From assembly GCF_000217955.3 (NCBI RefSeq), contig NZ_AFOY02000004.1:62001-126000 (forward strand): a stretch of DNA of 64,000 nt, written 5' to 3'. A model generated the notes under the pieces. That model did no database searches. It was given only the letters and a program-made list of their open reading frames with translations, and was not told the origin of the DNA. Position numbers and translations under genes: made by a program. This stretch comes from Pseudomonas fluorescens HK44 (GTDB lineage: Bacteria > Pseudomonadota > Gammaproteobacteria > Pseudomonadales > Pseudomonadaceae). This document shows positions 8,424 through 15,611 of this stretch, one piece after another. The stretch's first letter is position 1. The number at the start of each line of letters is the position of its first letter.

Positions 8424-9926
8424 ATGAAGCGCCCCATATTTGCTCGTTACGAAACGGCTCCAGCTCTAATCGGTGCAGTAGCGCTGTCAATCGTTTTTCT
8501 GTTCTCGGTGCTGAGCTTATTTTCATTCCCTGCGGTAGATGATTTTGCGTATTTTGATCAAGTAAACCAGTTTGGGTTTTGGGGAGCGCAGCGTGAATGG
8601 TACATGCATTGGTCAGGTCGATACACGGCGACTGCGGTCATGTCGATTTTTGCCGAGCTGCCAGGGGGCGAGCGTTATTATTTCCTCGGCCCCCTGTCAG
8701 CCATTGCACTTTCATTGATGACGACGTTTACTTTTTTCCAATCAGTCGTCGGTCGCAAGTTACCTCTGCTTACTACTTGCGTATGCTCTCTTGCATTCTG
8801 GGTTATATATATTTCAGGCTTGCCTAACATTGCGCAATCGGTCTACTGGGATATGGGTATTGCAGACTATCAACTTGCAAACGTGGCCCTTCTCTTTGTT
8901 CTAGCTGTTGCGGCGCGGCGTGAATTTTATCCGTCTAATAATTATTTGATAATCGCGCTGCGCTTTCTGACGGCGGCGGTGATTACGGCCATTGCGGTTG
9001 GGTCGAATGAACTCACTATGATTTCAGTGCTGACGATATTGTCAGCTTTACTTTTTTTGGCGGTGCGACTGCGGCGTGATAGTGCTCGATTTTGGCTCGC
9101 GATATTAGTAATTGGAGTTGTCTGCTCTTTTATCTCTGTTTTGGCACCGGGTAATGCAGTACGTGCAGCCAGCTTAACAAGCAATGGACTGATTCGACCT
9201 CCAACCTGGCTAGCGACAATTATGTTTGTGCCGTGGGTTATTCTCAGGGCTACCAACTGGTTGGCCAATCCAGCCCTATGGGCATCTGCAGTACTTCTAC
9301 ATTTCGCCACGCGCGATCAGTTCCACCAACTATTTTTCCGTGACGGACAATTTCAATATAAGTGGCTGTATTTTCCCTTGGCTTGGGTGGTGTTGCTGTT
9401 CGCGCTAAATGGGGTTGGCTTCTTAATCAATCATTACCCACTTCCGGATCGTGCCGAGTGTGTTGTTTATTTTGTATTTTTGCTGGGGTGCTATCCAACA
9501 TTAATCATATTGTTTCATTGGGCTTTCAAAGGAGCCCCTCTGAGAGCTTCAGCCTCTTTCGTGCACGTGGTGCAAATTCTGCTAGTCATCAGTCTGCTGG
9601 GTTCAGCGAGTGTTTATGAAGCGGTCAAAGACCTTTATCGAGGGCACCGCTATTGGGTGGAAATGCGTGGGCGCTTTGAGATAATCAAGGGCGCTGTAGG
9701 TGAAGGGCAGCTCAATCCCTTGGTTCCAAGTGTGACCAGGCTTCCTCGCACCATTTCAGTCGCTGAACTTTCTACTGATGCGGGCGAACTATCCAACACG
9801 CTAATGGCAAAATATTATGCTTTAAAAACCATTAGACTAGGGCCTCCAAACAACGTTATTGGCGAGCAACATAATGTAATGAGCCAGCCGCCGGATGTGA
9901 GAGCGGTCTCATCAGATATGGACTAA
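8424..9926 (+). CDS. Polytopic membrane protein, DUF6056/GT-C glycosyltransferase-like
   Basis: The 500-residue product has about ten hydrophobic segments spread over residues 14-410 and a soluble C-terminal tail. The first extracytoplasmic loop holds an acidic pair (FPAVDDFAYFDQV, about residues 36-48) followed by WSGRYTAT, a layout seen in DUF6056 proteins and in GT-C polyprenol-phosphate sugar transferases such as phage gtr serotype-conversion enzymes, where a loop-1 Asp is catalytic. A role in modifying O-antigen or another surface glycan is therefore a reasonable inference. No gtrA or gtrB partner is adjacent. It is the only intact cargo gene of the IS21-ended element, and its AT-rich codon use differs from neighbours. 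Confidence 0.6.
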   Translation: MKRPIFARYETAPALIGAVALSIVFLFSVLSLFSFPAVDDFAYFDQVNQFGFWGAQREWYMHWSGRYTATAVMSIFAELPGGERYYFLGPLSAIALSLMTTFTFFQSVVGRKLPLLTTCVCSLAFWVIYISGLPNIAQSVYWDMGIADYQLANVALLFVLAVAARREFYPSNNYLIIALRFLTAAVITAIAVGSNELTMISVLTILSALLFLAVRLRRDSARFWLAILVIGVVCSFISVLAPGNAVRAASLTSNGLIRPPTWLATIMFVPWVILRATNWLANPALWASAVLLHFATRDQFHQLFFRDGQFQYKWLYFPLAWVVLLFALNGVGFLINHYPLPDRAECVVYFVFLLGCYPTLIILFHWAFKGAPLRASASFVHVVQILLVISLLGSASVYEAVKDLYRGHRYWVEMRGRFEIIKGAVGEGQLNPLVPSVTRLPRTISVAELSTDAGELSNTLMAKYYALKTIRLGPPNNVIGEQHNVMSQPPDVRAVSSDMD

Positions 9927-10323
9927 CGGCCATTGTGAAATGGTGAGATCTTAATCTTGCATCCACTGTGCACTTCTCCTAAATATTCAAAGCTTGCGGC
10001 TAAAGCTTTTGCAAATCCGCCACGCGACTAAGGCGTTTGCATTCAACATTAAACGCAACGCTTCGATTAATGCAGGCTGCTTGGTGTCAATGCAGGGCGT
10101 TGGCTGACGAAGTCCATTCAAATGGACCTGGAAGCAGCACGGGGATGAGCAACTCTCCGCGGCTTTATTCCAATTATCCCATGCAGTTTTTGCCGGCTAA
10201 CCGCGAACGCCCGCTATCGGGAACAAAAACACGTAGATCATAACTGTCAGCAGTGGGTCGTTTTTGACTATCGCCACCGGCAGCAGTGGGCAGCCCTCTC
10301 CTGACCATGGTTACTAAGCGCGC
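9927..10323. other. No supported gene
   Basis: Between the membrane protein gene and the right-end repeats of the IS21-like element no ORF has convincing coding character. Short open frames here lack ribosome-binding sites and conserved motifs. The stretch is probably non-coding DNA carried in the element. Confidence 0.5.
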
Positions 10324-10439
10324 TGGTCTAATCTGATGCAATCGGTGGTCAGATTGAATGCAAATGTCTGGTCAAGTGCAATGCAAGCGAGTGGTCAGTA
10401 CCCATGTAATTAAGTGGTCAACTGGGGTGCAATTTCGCA
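10324..10439. repeat. Multiple end repeats of the IS21-like element
   Basis: Five tandemly spaced units of the form GGTC(A/T)-n-TG(C/T)AA start near 10324, 10347, 10370, 10392 and 10416, about 22 bases apart. The left end (6183-6255) has matching inverted units (TTGACC/CTGACC with TTGCA). Such repeated transposase-binding units are characteristic of IS21-family ends. Confidence 0.65.
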
Positions 10440-10493
10440 TTTTTCGTGGGGGAGCGCCAACCTTGCACCAGGTTGACGCTAGTTGAAGGGGGG

Positions 10494-11318
10494 TTACTTC
10501 GTGGGTTTTACGATCTCGCCCACTCGTCGATAAACCTTCTTGGTCATCTCTTCTGTGGAGTGCCCCAGTAGTCGGCTGGCGTGTGTCAGTTCGATTTCAC
10601 TTGCGGCTTTCGAGCGAATGTCCTTGAACTGAAACTGGCGAATGCTGATGGCCAACGCTGTGTCACCGTCGGCACTAGCCTTGACTGCGGCTTTTTCCCG
10701 AGCTTCATCCCAACGGTTGCGCAACATCTGCTGGCTCATCCTGAGTCCGGACGTGTTGGTGATTAGGGTTGAGGTTTTGATACCGTTTAGCGCTCTGCGC
10801 TCCTGCAAGTCATCAATAAAAGTGCTGAGTCCAGATTGGGCGCCGGCGTCTTCCAGACGAATACGCAGGCGCTTCTCGGTTTTGCCTTGCCCGACCATCA
10901 GGAAGCCGCTGTTCAAATCAGTGGCGGCAATCTTCAGTACATCTGCTGGGCGCTGCCCAGTCAGATAGGCCAGGTCCATCGCGTCCTTGAGTTCCTGCAC
11001 GGCCTGGGCGTAGACCGCATCCCACACCGTTTCCCCTGCGTAATAGTCGCGGGGCGTTTCTTTATTACGTCGAACACCAAAGCAGGGATTGGCGTTGGGT
11101 TCGTCTTGAGGTCGCAGCATTTCTTCATCTGCCTTGTAGGCGCGGATACCCAGCTCGACGGTGAAGAGGGTGTCAGATTTGCTGCGTTCAACTTTCAGGC
11201 GAAACGCCAGTGCTTCGCGCAGTGGCGTCGAGCGCAGCGTGTGATTGAAGGTCTCGCTCAGATTGACCTGGGCGTTGAGTAGTTGCAGGGTGCGGTTGTC
11301 GAGTTTGAACTTGCTCAT
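10494..11318 (-). CDS. Tyrosine integrase with a non-integrase N-terminus (probable hybrid)
   Basis: Residues 75-274 are the catalytic domain of a phage integrase: Arg123 (TGQRPAD), Lys146 (GQGKTEKR), KDIR at 232-235 (His replaced by Lys, common in this subgroup), LGH at 251-253 and Tyr263 (KKVYRR). Residues 1-74 do not look like the usual SAM-like/core-binding domain of this family, and the whole protein is shorter than a typical 330-400-residue integrase. The likely cause is a deletion that fused another phage ORF to the catalytic domain. DNA binding by this protein is therefore doubtful. It lies between att copy 1 and the lysis genes, pointing toward att. Confidence 0.7.
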   Translation of the reverse strand: MSKFKLDNRTLQLLNAQVNLSETFNHTLRSTPLREALAFRLKVERSKSDTLFTVELGIRAYKADEEMLRPQDEPNANPCFGVRRNKETPRDYYAGETVWDAVYAQAVQELKDAMDLAYLTGQRPADVLKIAATDLNSGFLMVGQGKTEKRLRIRLEDAGAQSGLSTFIDDLQERRALNGIKTSTLITNTSGLRMSQQMLRNRWDEAREKAAVKASADGDTALAISIRQFQFKDIRSKAASEIELTHASRLLGHSTEEMTKKVYRRVGEIVKPTK

Positions 11319-11530
11319 GCTGCGTGCCCTCCGCCATTGGGATCGAATGGAGCAGGCGCGGTGCGATTTTTTTGCATGGGTTTTGTGGGGATGAATGCGC
11401 AGCCGGATTCGCGGGCTAGACGACGAATCTCAAAGATACGGGAGGGGGCAGCGGCGGCCGGATGAGCCAATAACCATCCTCAATGTTCCCGACATGAACG
11501 CACTCCCGGACACGCTGGAGGTGGCTACGT
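11319..11530. other. Deletion-junction region, possible small ORF on minus strand
   Basis: On the minus strand an open frame of about 50 codons (ending HAA and a TGA that overlaps the ATG of the integrase as ATGA) contains PSRIFEIRRLARESG and PMQKNRTAPAPFDPN. It may be a fragment of the gene originally upstream of the hybrid integrase ORF. I do not recognise it. The rest of the stretch joins this to the endolysin remnant and probably marks the large internal deletion of prophage B. Confidence 0.35.
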
Positions 11531-11665
11531 GAGCTGAACGCCCTGGCAGATCGGGGTGAGTTCGAGGCGATCACCCGCAAGATTAACGGCGGGCTCAACG
11601 GCCAGGCGGATCGGCTGGAGTTGTGGGGGCGGGCGAGGGCAGTGCTATGCGTTTTGTCGACCTGA
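11531..11665 (+). pseudogene. C-terminal remnant of a second GH19 endolysin
   Basis: The frame reads ELNALADRGEFEAITRKI, NGGLNGQADRLELWGRA and then a stop at 11663-11665. This matches the C-terminal segment of the intact endolysin at 4400-5011 (LADAGNFTGITQRINGG, then QNGAADRLNLY). The N-terminal catalytic part is missing; the breakpoint is at or just before 11531. It overlaps the start of the downstream Rz gene, as expected for an original endolysin-Rz junction. Confidence 0.75.
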
Positions 11666-12189
11666 TCCCTGCGCCGTATCGGTTACTGGCCAGCGGCGCG
11701 CTGCTGATGGTATTGGCCGGTGGATCGGCTGCGTTAGCGTGGCAGGTTCAGGATTGGCGTTACGGCCAGCAGCTGGAGCAGCAAGCCCGCCTGCAGGCGG
11801 AAAGCCTCAGTCAACAGACACTGGCAGCGGCCGCGCAGCAACAAGCCGAGCAGGATAAACGTCTCGCCCTCGAGCGCCGGCTTTCCGCCAGTGAACGAAC
11901 CCATTACCGAGCCTTAAGCGATGCCCAACGTGATCAAGGTCGCCTGCGCGACCGCCTTGCCACTGCTGATCTGCGCTTGTCAGTCCTACTCGAGACCACC
12001 GATTCAGCCAGCGGCACCACAGTGTCAGCCGCCACCTCAACCAGCGGCGTGGTTCATGGAGCCACAAGAGCCCAACTTGACCCAGCGCATGCTCAACGAA
12101 TTATCGGTATCACCGATGCCGGCGACCAAGGATTGATCGCCCTGGCGGCCTGTCAGGCCTACACCAAAGAAGTCTCAACACCGAAGTAA
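11647..12189 (+). CDS. Rz-like inner-membrane spanin (prophage B)
   Basis: A 180-residue protein with one N-terminal membrane helix (LLASGALLMVLAGGSAALAW, residues about 14-33), then a Gln/Ala-rich coiled coil (QQLEQQARLQAESLSQQ) and a short C-terminal domain. This is the Rz architecture. An Rz1 ORF is nested in another frame at 11921-12136. The start at 11647 was chosen because the hydrophobic segment follows directly and it overlaps the endolysin remnant as in the intact cassette. It differs clearly in sequence from the Rz at 5352-5864, so this prophage is a relative and not a duplicate of prophage A. Confidence 0.8.
   Translation: MRFVDLIPAPYRLLASGALLMVLAGGSAALAWQVQDWRYGQQLEQQARLQAESLSQQTLAAAAQQQAEQDKRLALERRLSASERTHYRALSDAQRDQGRLRDRLATADLRLSVLLETTDSASGTTVSAATSTSGVVHGATRAQLDPAHAQRIIGITDAGDQGLIALAACQAYTKEVSTPK
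11921..12136 (+). CDS. Rz1-like lipoprotein spanin (nested in Rz, prophage B)
   Basis: A 71-residue ORF inside Rz in a different frame. It has a short hydrophobic signal (ATALPLLICA) ending at a lipobox with Cys20 and a proline-rich mature region (RPPIQPAAPQCQPPPQPAA), the mark of Rz1 outer-membrane spanins. It would partner with the 11647-12189 product. Confidence 0.75.
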   Translation: MPNVIKVACATALPLLICACQSYSRPPIQPAAPQCQPPPQPAAWFMEPQEPNLTQRMLNELSVSPMPATKD

Positions 12190-12194
12190 AAAAG

Positions 12195-12235
12195 AGCGGC
12201 CGGTGTGGATGCGTCAACATCCAATCCGGCCGCCG
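12195..12235 (+). terminator. Hairpin after the prophage B spanin genes
   Basis: GCGGCCGG (12196-12203) pairs with CCGGCCGC (12226-12233), and TGGATG with CATCCA inside, making a long GC-rich stem right after the Rz stop. No T run follows on the plus strand, but AAAAAAG precedes it, so it may also serve minus-strand transcription. Confidence 0.55.
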
Positions 12236-12339
12236 TCCCTGCAGAATGTCCCTGCAAGTCCAGCCTAGGCTCCTGCTTCGTGCACAAAGCGCGGCGAGCC
12301 TAGCACCTGTTTATCCATACAGTAAAGGTCTTGCTTTCA

Positions 12340-13134
12340 ATGTCTACACCCATCATCCCTTGGATGGGCGGCAAACGCCGCCTGGCCGACCGCCTCATCC
12401 CGCTTTTTCCGCCACACGAATGCTACGTCGAAGTCTTTGCCGGCGGTGCCGCGCTCTACTTCATGAAGCCCCAGCCATCGCCGGTCGAAGTCCTAAACGA
12501 CATCAACGGCGACCTGGTCACGCTTTACCGCGTCGTGCAGAACCACCTCGAAGAATTCGTGCGCCAATTCAAATGGGCGCTCAGCTCGCGGCAGGTGTTC
12601 GAATGGCAGAAAATGACCCGCCCCGAAACCCTCACCGACATCCAACGCGCCGCCCGTTTCTTCTACCTGCAACACCATGCCTTCGCCGGCAAAGTCTCTG
12701 GTCAGACATTCGGCACGGCGACCACCGCACCGGCCATCAACCTGCTGCGCATCGAGGAAAACCTCTCGGCCGCGTGGCAGCGCCTGTCCGGCACCTACGT
12801 CGAAAACCTCCCCTGGCTTGAATGCGCAGAACGCTATGACCGCGCCCATACCTTCCACTACATGGACCCGCCTTACTGGCAGACCGCCGGCTATGGGGTG
12901 GACTTTCCGTTTGAGAACTACGAGCGAATGGCTGACTTCATGCGCCGCTGCAAAGGCAAGGTCATGGTCAGCATCAACGACCATCCGGACATTCGCTACG
13001 TGTTCGAGGGCTTCCATTTTGAAACGTTGGACATCCGCTACAGCAACACCAATCAGCGGCAGGGGAAAGCCGAAGTAAGCGGTGAACTGGTGATCATGAA
13101 TTGGAAACCAGCGGACTTTGGAGGCTTGTTTTAG
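12340..13134 (+). CDS. D12-class DNA adenine methyltransferase (Dam-like)
   Basis: The 264-residue enzyme transfers methyl from S-adenosylmethionine to adenine N6. It starts with the AdoMet-binding motif I region PWMGGKRRLADRL, continues with CYVEVFAGGAALYF, and carries the catalytic DPPY motif at residues 176-179 (YMDPPYWQT). Order of motifs fits the alpha group (Dam/D12). No restriction partner is adjacent, so it is an orphan phage methylase, usually used to protect phage DNA or alter host gene expression. It lies 150 bases downstream of the spanin genes and starts at an ATG nine bases inside the longest open frame. Confidence 0.9.
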   Translation: MSTPIIPWMGGKRRLADRLIPLFPPHECYVEVFAGGAALYFMKPQPSPVEVLNDINGDLVTLYRVVQNHLEEFVRQFKWALSSRQVFEWQKMTRPETLTDIQRAARFFYLQHHAFAGKVSGQTFGTATTAPAINLLRIEENLSAAWQRLSGTYVENLPWLECAERYDRAHTFHYMDPPYWQTAGYGVDFPFENYERMADFMRRCKGKVMVSINDHPDIRYVFEGFHFETLDIRYSNTNQRQGKAEVSGELVIMNWKPADFGGLF

Positions 13135-13184
13135 TACGGTTGTGATAGTTTAGGAGGGGACTGTATTTCTTTGATGAGGCCATT

Positions 13185-14369
13185 ATGGATGCGCGGGCGT
13201 TGGAAAACCTTAAGGTTAAAATCGAGGGGTTGGTTAATAATTGTGTATTGATGAACTCATCTATCGAGGACGATGAAAACTGGAAAAGAATAGAAAACTT
13301 GGCGCTATCTGTATCGAAGCTAAAGGCACAGTGGATCAGTCAGCGCCAAGCGCAAATGATGATCAGTAGCATTGTTGCGCGAGCTATCCCGAAACCTGAT
13401 GATGGCTCCAGATTGAGTGGGAAGCTTTCTGATTTCATCGATTCGGCGGAACTGTGCGTACGAATTTACAATCGTATTATCGGGCTGCCTTATCACTACG
13501 ACATATACTATGAGCTTCCAAGCATCTCTCTTCCGAATGGCGCTGGAATTAATGTTGGTTCGGGGATTTCTCTGCAGATGCTAAGTGATAATTTCGTTAG
13601 GCGAGAATCCTTGGCGAGTAAGCTAGGGGTAAACGTACAGGGTGAGTCATGCTATCTTAGAACTAAAGTTGCTGGCTATTGTGACTATGATTCAGCAGCA
13701 GTAACTCCACAGGAAAGTTTGACGTTGGTCAAGGTTTTTATCGAGCGAGGGAAGGCGTTCGGGGTTCTTGTTGATGATATTTTTTCGAAAATGTGGCCTC
13801 GAAAAACCGCGAAGCCGGTAGTTTATATACATGAAATTGACGATGGATCAATAATTAACTCTATTAGTCTGCCGATTTCCAAAGATATTGCCGAGGCTCT
13901 AACTTCCATTCAGTTGTCTACTGCACTTTATAGAGAGGGGGGTATTGAGAAGATTTTCGTTGAGGGTATGAAGGATTTTTTGAAATTGACGAGCTCAAAT
14001 GATCTGTCTCTGGCGCGGATTATTGCAGCATGTGAATGGAGCTTTGACGCCGATTCTGAGCATGTACCCGCAATGAAAGTCGTAAAGACGTGTATCGGCC
14101 TTGAGTCGGTTTATGGTGAGGATAATTCCGAAGGGGGTTTGACGAAATCGCTTTCTGATAGGTGTGGTTATTCGCTCGCATCAAGTGCGGCTGAAAGGAA
14201 AGATATTATGAGAAAGTGCAGGGATCTCTATCAGCTTAGATCAAGTGTCGTTCATGGAGTCCAAAGAAAGCTTTCATTTGCTGACACTGAGTTGTTGGAT
14301 TTTGGAATGTCTATGCTAACTAGTTCGATAAATAAAGAAATCAGCTTGTTACCCGATCTTCAGGGCTAA
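13185..14369 (+). CDS. Apea-like HEPN-domain protein
   Basis: A 394-residue soluble protein with no signal peptide. The C-terminal about 110 residues match Apea-like HEPN domains: VVKTCIGLESVYGEDNSEGG, then a DRCGYSLASS helix and the RX4H motif RSSVVHG (Arg352, His357). HEPN RX4-6H motifs form the active site of many endoribonucleases in toxin-antitoxin and antiphage systems. The N-terminal 280 residues are not recognised and could sense a trigger. The gene is AT-rich compared with its neighbours and sits in the cargo region of prophage B, the usual place for superinfection-exclusion genes. Confidence 0.65.
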   Translation: MDARALENLKVKIEGLVNNCVLMNSSIEDDENWKRIENLALSVSKLKAQWISQRQAQMMISSIVARAIPKPDDGSRLSGKLSDFIDSAELCVRIYNRIIGLPYHYDIYYELPSISLPNGAGINVGSGISLQMLSDNFVRRESLASKLGVNVQGESCYLRTKVAGYCDYDSAAVTPQESLTLVKVFIERGKAFGVLVDDIFSKMWPRKTAKPVVYIHEIDDGSIINSISLPISKDIAEALTSIQLSTALYREGGIEKIFVEGMKDFLKLTSSNDLSLARIIAACEWSFDADSEHVPAMKVVKTCIGLESVYGEDNSEGGLTKSLSDRCGYSLASSAAERKDIMRKCRDLYQLRSSVVHGVQRKLSFADTELLDFGMSMLTSSINKEISLLPDLQG

Positions 14370-14398
14370 ATACCTGGTCTGATGGTGATTGGGATCAT

Positions 14399-15082
14399 TC
14401 ATTCGTGGATCGCTTTGATCAGCTCTGATCCTTTATTTCGAACGTTTCCTACGGCGTTGTCTACCTTAAACCACTCGAAGACCTCGGTCGGTTCACTCTG
14501 TTGCAACACCATCTGCTCGGCGCGCTCCTTGGGTGTCGCCGGGTCCAGCCATTCCCGAGCGAGCGCTGGCAAAAGCGTCACCGGTCGCCGGTCGTGTATA
14601 TCCACCATGCCACCGGAACTGTCGGCGGTGATGAGCACGAACCCATCGTGCTCGCCTGGACCTTCGTCACTGTCGGGAAGTTGGCCGATGGCGGCACACA
14701 AGATCGGTGAGCCGTCCCGGTGCCTGATCAAGTAGGGCTGCTTCTTCGGTCCGCCTTCATCAACCCATTCAAACCAGTTATCGATGGGGGTGATGGCGCG
14801 ATGTGGCCAGATCGCCCGGAAGAACGGCCCGTGTGCGACCTTCTCGACCCTGGCATTGATCGGGGCGGCGCGGTCCTTCGCCCAGTGTGGTCGCCATCCC
14901 CAGCGCACTCGGTTAGCGTGCAGAGTGTCACCTTCGAGATGGAGCAGGGCGACCTGAGTCACCGGTGCGACGTTGTACCGTTCAAGCGGCTGATCGCCAA
15001 CGGTGTTGACTAGGACATTGGGCATGCTCAACGCCGCAACGAAGTCGTGGATGCCCCGGTACTGTGAAAGCCTTCCGCACAT
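14399..15082 (-). CDS. SRAP/HMCES-family protein (YedK-like)
   Basis: The 227-residue protein starts MCGRLSQY with the catalytic Cys2 that forms a thiazolidine crosslink to abasic sites in single-stranded DNA. Further SRAP landmarks are RYNVAPVTQV, the WGWRPHWAKD segment, INARVEKV and WFEWVDEGGPKKQPYLI. SRAP proteins protect abasic sites during replication and are SOS-associated. It is transcribed divergently from umuDC across a 103-bp gap with one LexA box, which suggests co-induction. Confidence 0.92.
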   Translation of the reverse strand: MCGRLSQYRGIHDFVAALSMPNVLVNTVGDQPLERYNVAPVTQVALLHLEGDTLHANRVRWGWRPHWAKDRAAPINARVEKVAHGPFFRAIWPHRAITPIDNWFEWVDEGGPKKQPYLIRHRDGSPILCAAIGQLPDSDEGPGEHDGFVLITADSSGGMVDIHDRRPVTLLPALAREWLDPATPKERAEQMVLQQSEPTEVFEWFKVDNAVGNVRNKGSELIKAIHE

Positions 15083-15149
15083 TGGATAAGCCCTCCGCCT
15101 GTCGAAATCTTCTGCAAGAAAATTGACCCCAAGCCGGTATCAAAGTTAA

Positions 15150-15165
15150 CTGTATATTAATACAG
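15150..15165. promoter_or_regulatory. LexA operator (SOS box)
   Basis: CTGTATATTAATACAG is a palindromic LexA site that matches the gammaproteobacterial consensus CTGTATATATATACAG at 14 of 16 positions and keeps CTG-N10-CAG. It lies 20 bases before the umuD-like ATG and 67 bases before the SRAP start, so it is placed to repress umuDC and possibly both directions. Confidence 0.9.
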
Positions 15166-15185
15166 TATATGTAAAAGGCCGCGTC

Positions 15186-15611
15186 ATGAGCTTTTCTATT
15201 CTAGGTCCCATTTTAGAGGGCGGCACGAAGCTGCCTTTCTGCTCTTTTCGGGTCCCTGCCGGATTTCCATCACCAGCAGCTGACCATATCGAGCAGCACA
15301 TCTCACTGGATGAGGTCTTGAATATCCGGGCGCCGCACGTCTACCTGGTTACGATCACTGGCGACAGCATGCAAGGGGTGGGCATCTTTGAGGGTGATCT
15401 GGCGGTAGTGGATCGCTCAATCGAGGCGGTGCACGGACATATTGTCGTCGCATTGCTGAACAACGATCCGGTCTGTAAGCGTCTGTGCAAGCGCGGCAAA
15501 GAGGTGATCCTGCTGTCGGAAAATCCGAGATACCCGGCTCGATATATCCTTGAGGGTGACGAGCTATCAATTTGGGGTGTGATCACCAGCAGCGTGCGCA
15601 GCCATGTCTAA
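15186..15611 (+). CDS. umuD: UmuD/RulA-like translesion polymerase subunit
   Basis: A 141-residue S24 peptidase. The catalytic Ser is in GDSMQGVGI and the Lys in VCKRLCKRG; the self-cleavage site is Ala-Gly in FRVPAGFPSP near residue 25. RecA-stimulated cleavage converts UmuD to the active form that joins UmuC as DNA polymerase V. The gene begins 20 bases after a LexA box and overlaps umuC by eight bases, so it is the first gene of a damage-inducible operon. Mobile umuDC (rulAB) pairs are common on Pseudomonas phages and plasmids. Confidence 0.92.
   Translation: MSFSILGPILEGGTKLPFCSFRVPAGFPSPAADHIEQHISLDEVLNIRAPHVYLVTITGDSMQGVGIFEGDLAVVDRSIEAVHGHIVVALLNNDPVCKRLCKRGKEVILLSENPRYPARYILEGDELSIWGVITSSVRSHV

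Larger units (their letters stand above)
6183..10439. mobile_element. 4.26-kb element with IS21-like ends, no istAB, carrying cargo
   Basis: The left end starts TGGGTAATTGCAC and the right end, read inward on the minus strand, starts TGCGAAATTGCAC; both continue into GTTGACC/CTTGACC. Ends of the form TG..CA with several internal repeats are typical of the IS21 family. The element is flanked by the direct repeat TTTTTCG (6176-6182 and 10440-10446), a 7-bp target duplication within the IS21 range. No istA or istB gene is present. Cargo is a membrane protein gene (8424-9926), a nested IS1182-type element and a group II intron scrap, so it resembles a mobile insertion cassette or a hollowed-out IS21. 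Confidence 0.7.

Noticed and set aside
10324..10439. Regularly spaced repeats resembling a CRISPR array
   Set aside because: Units are degenerate, only about 22 bases apart with no unique spacers, and match the end-repeat structure of IS21 elements; no cas genes.
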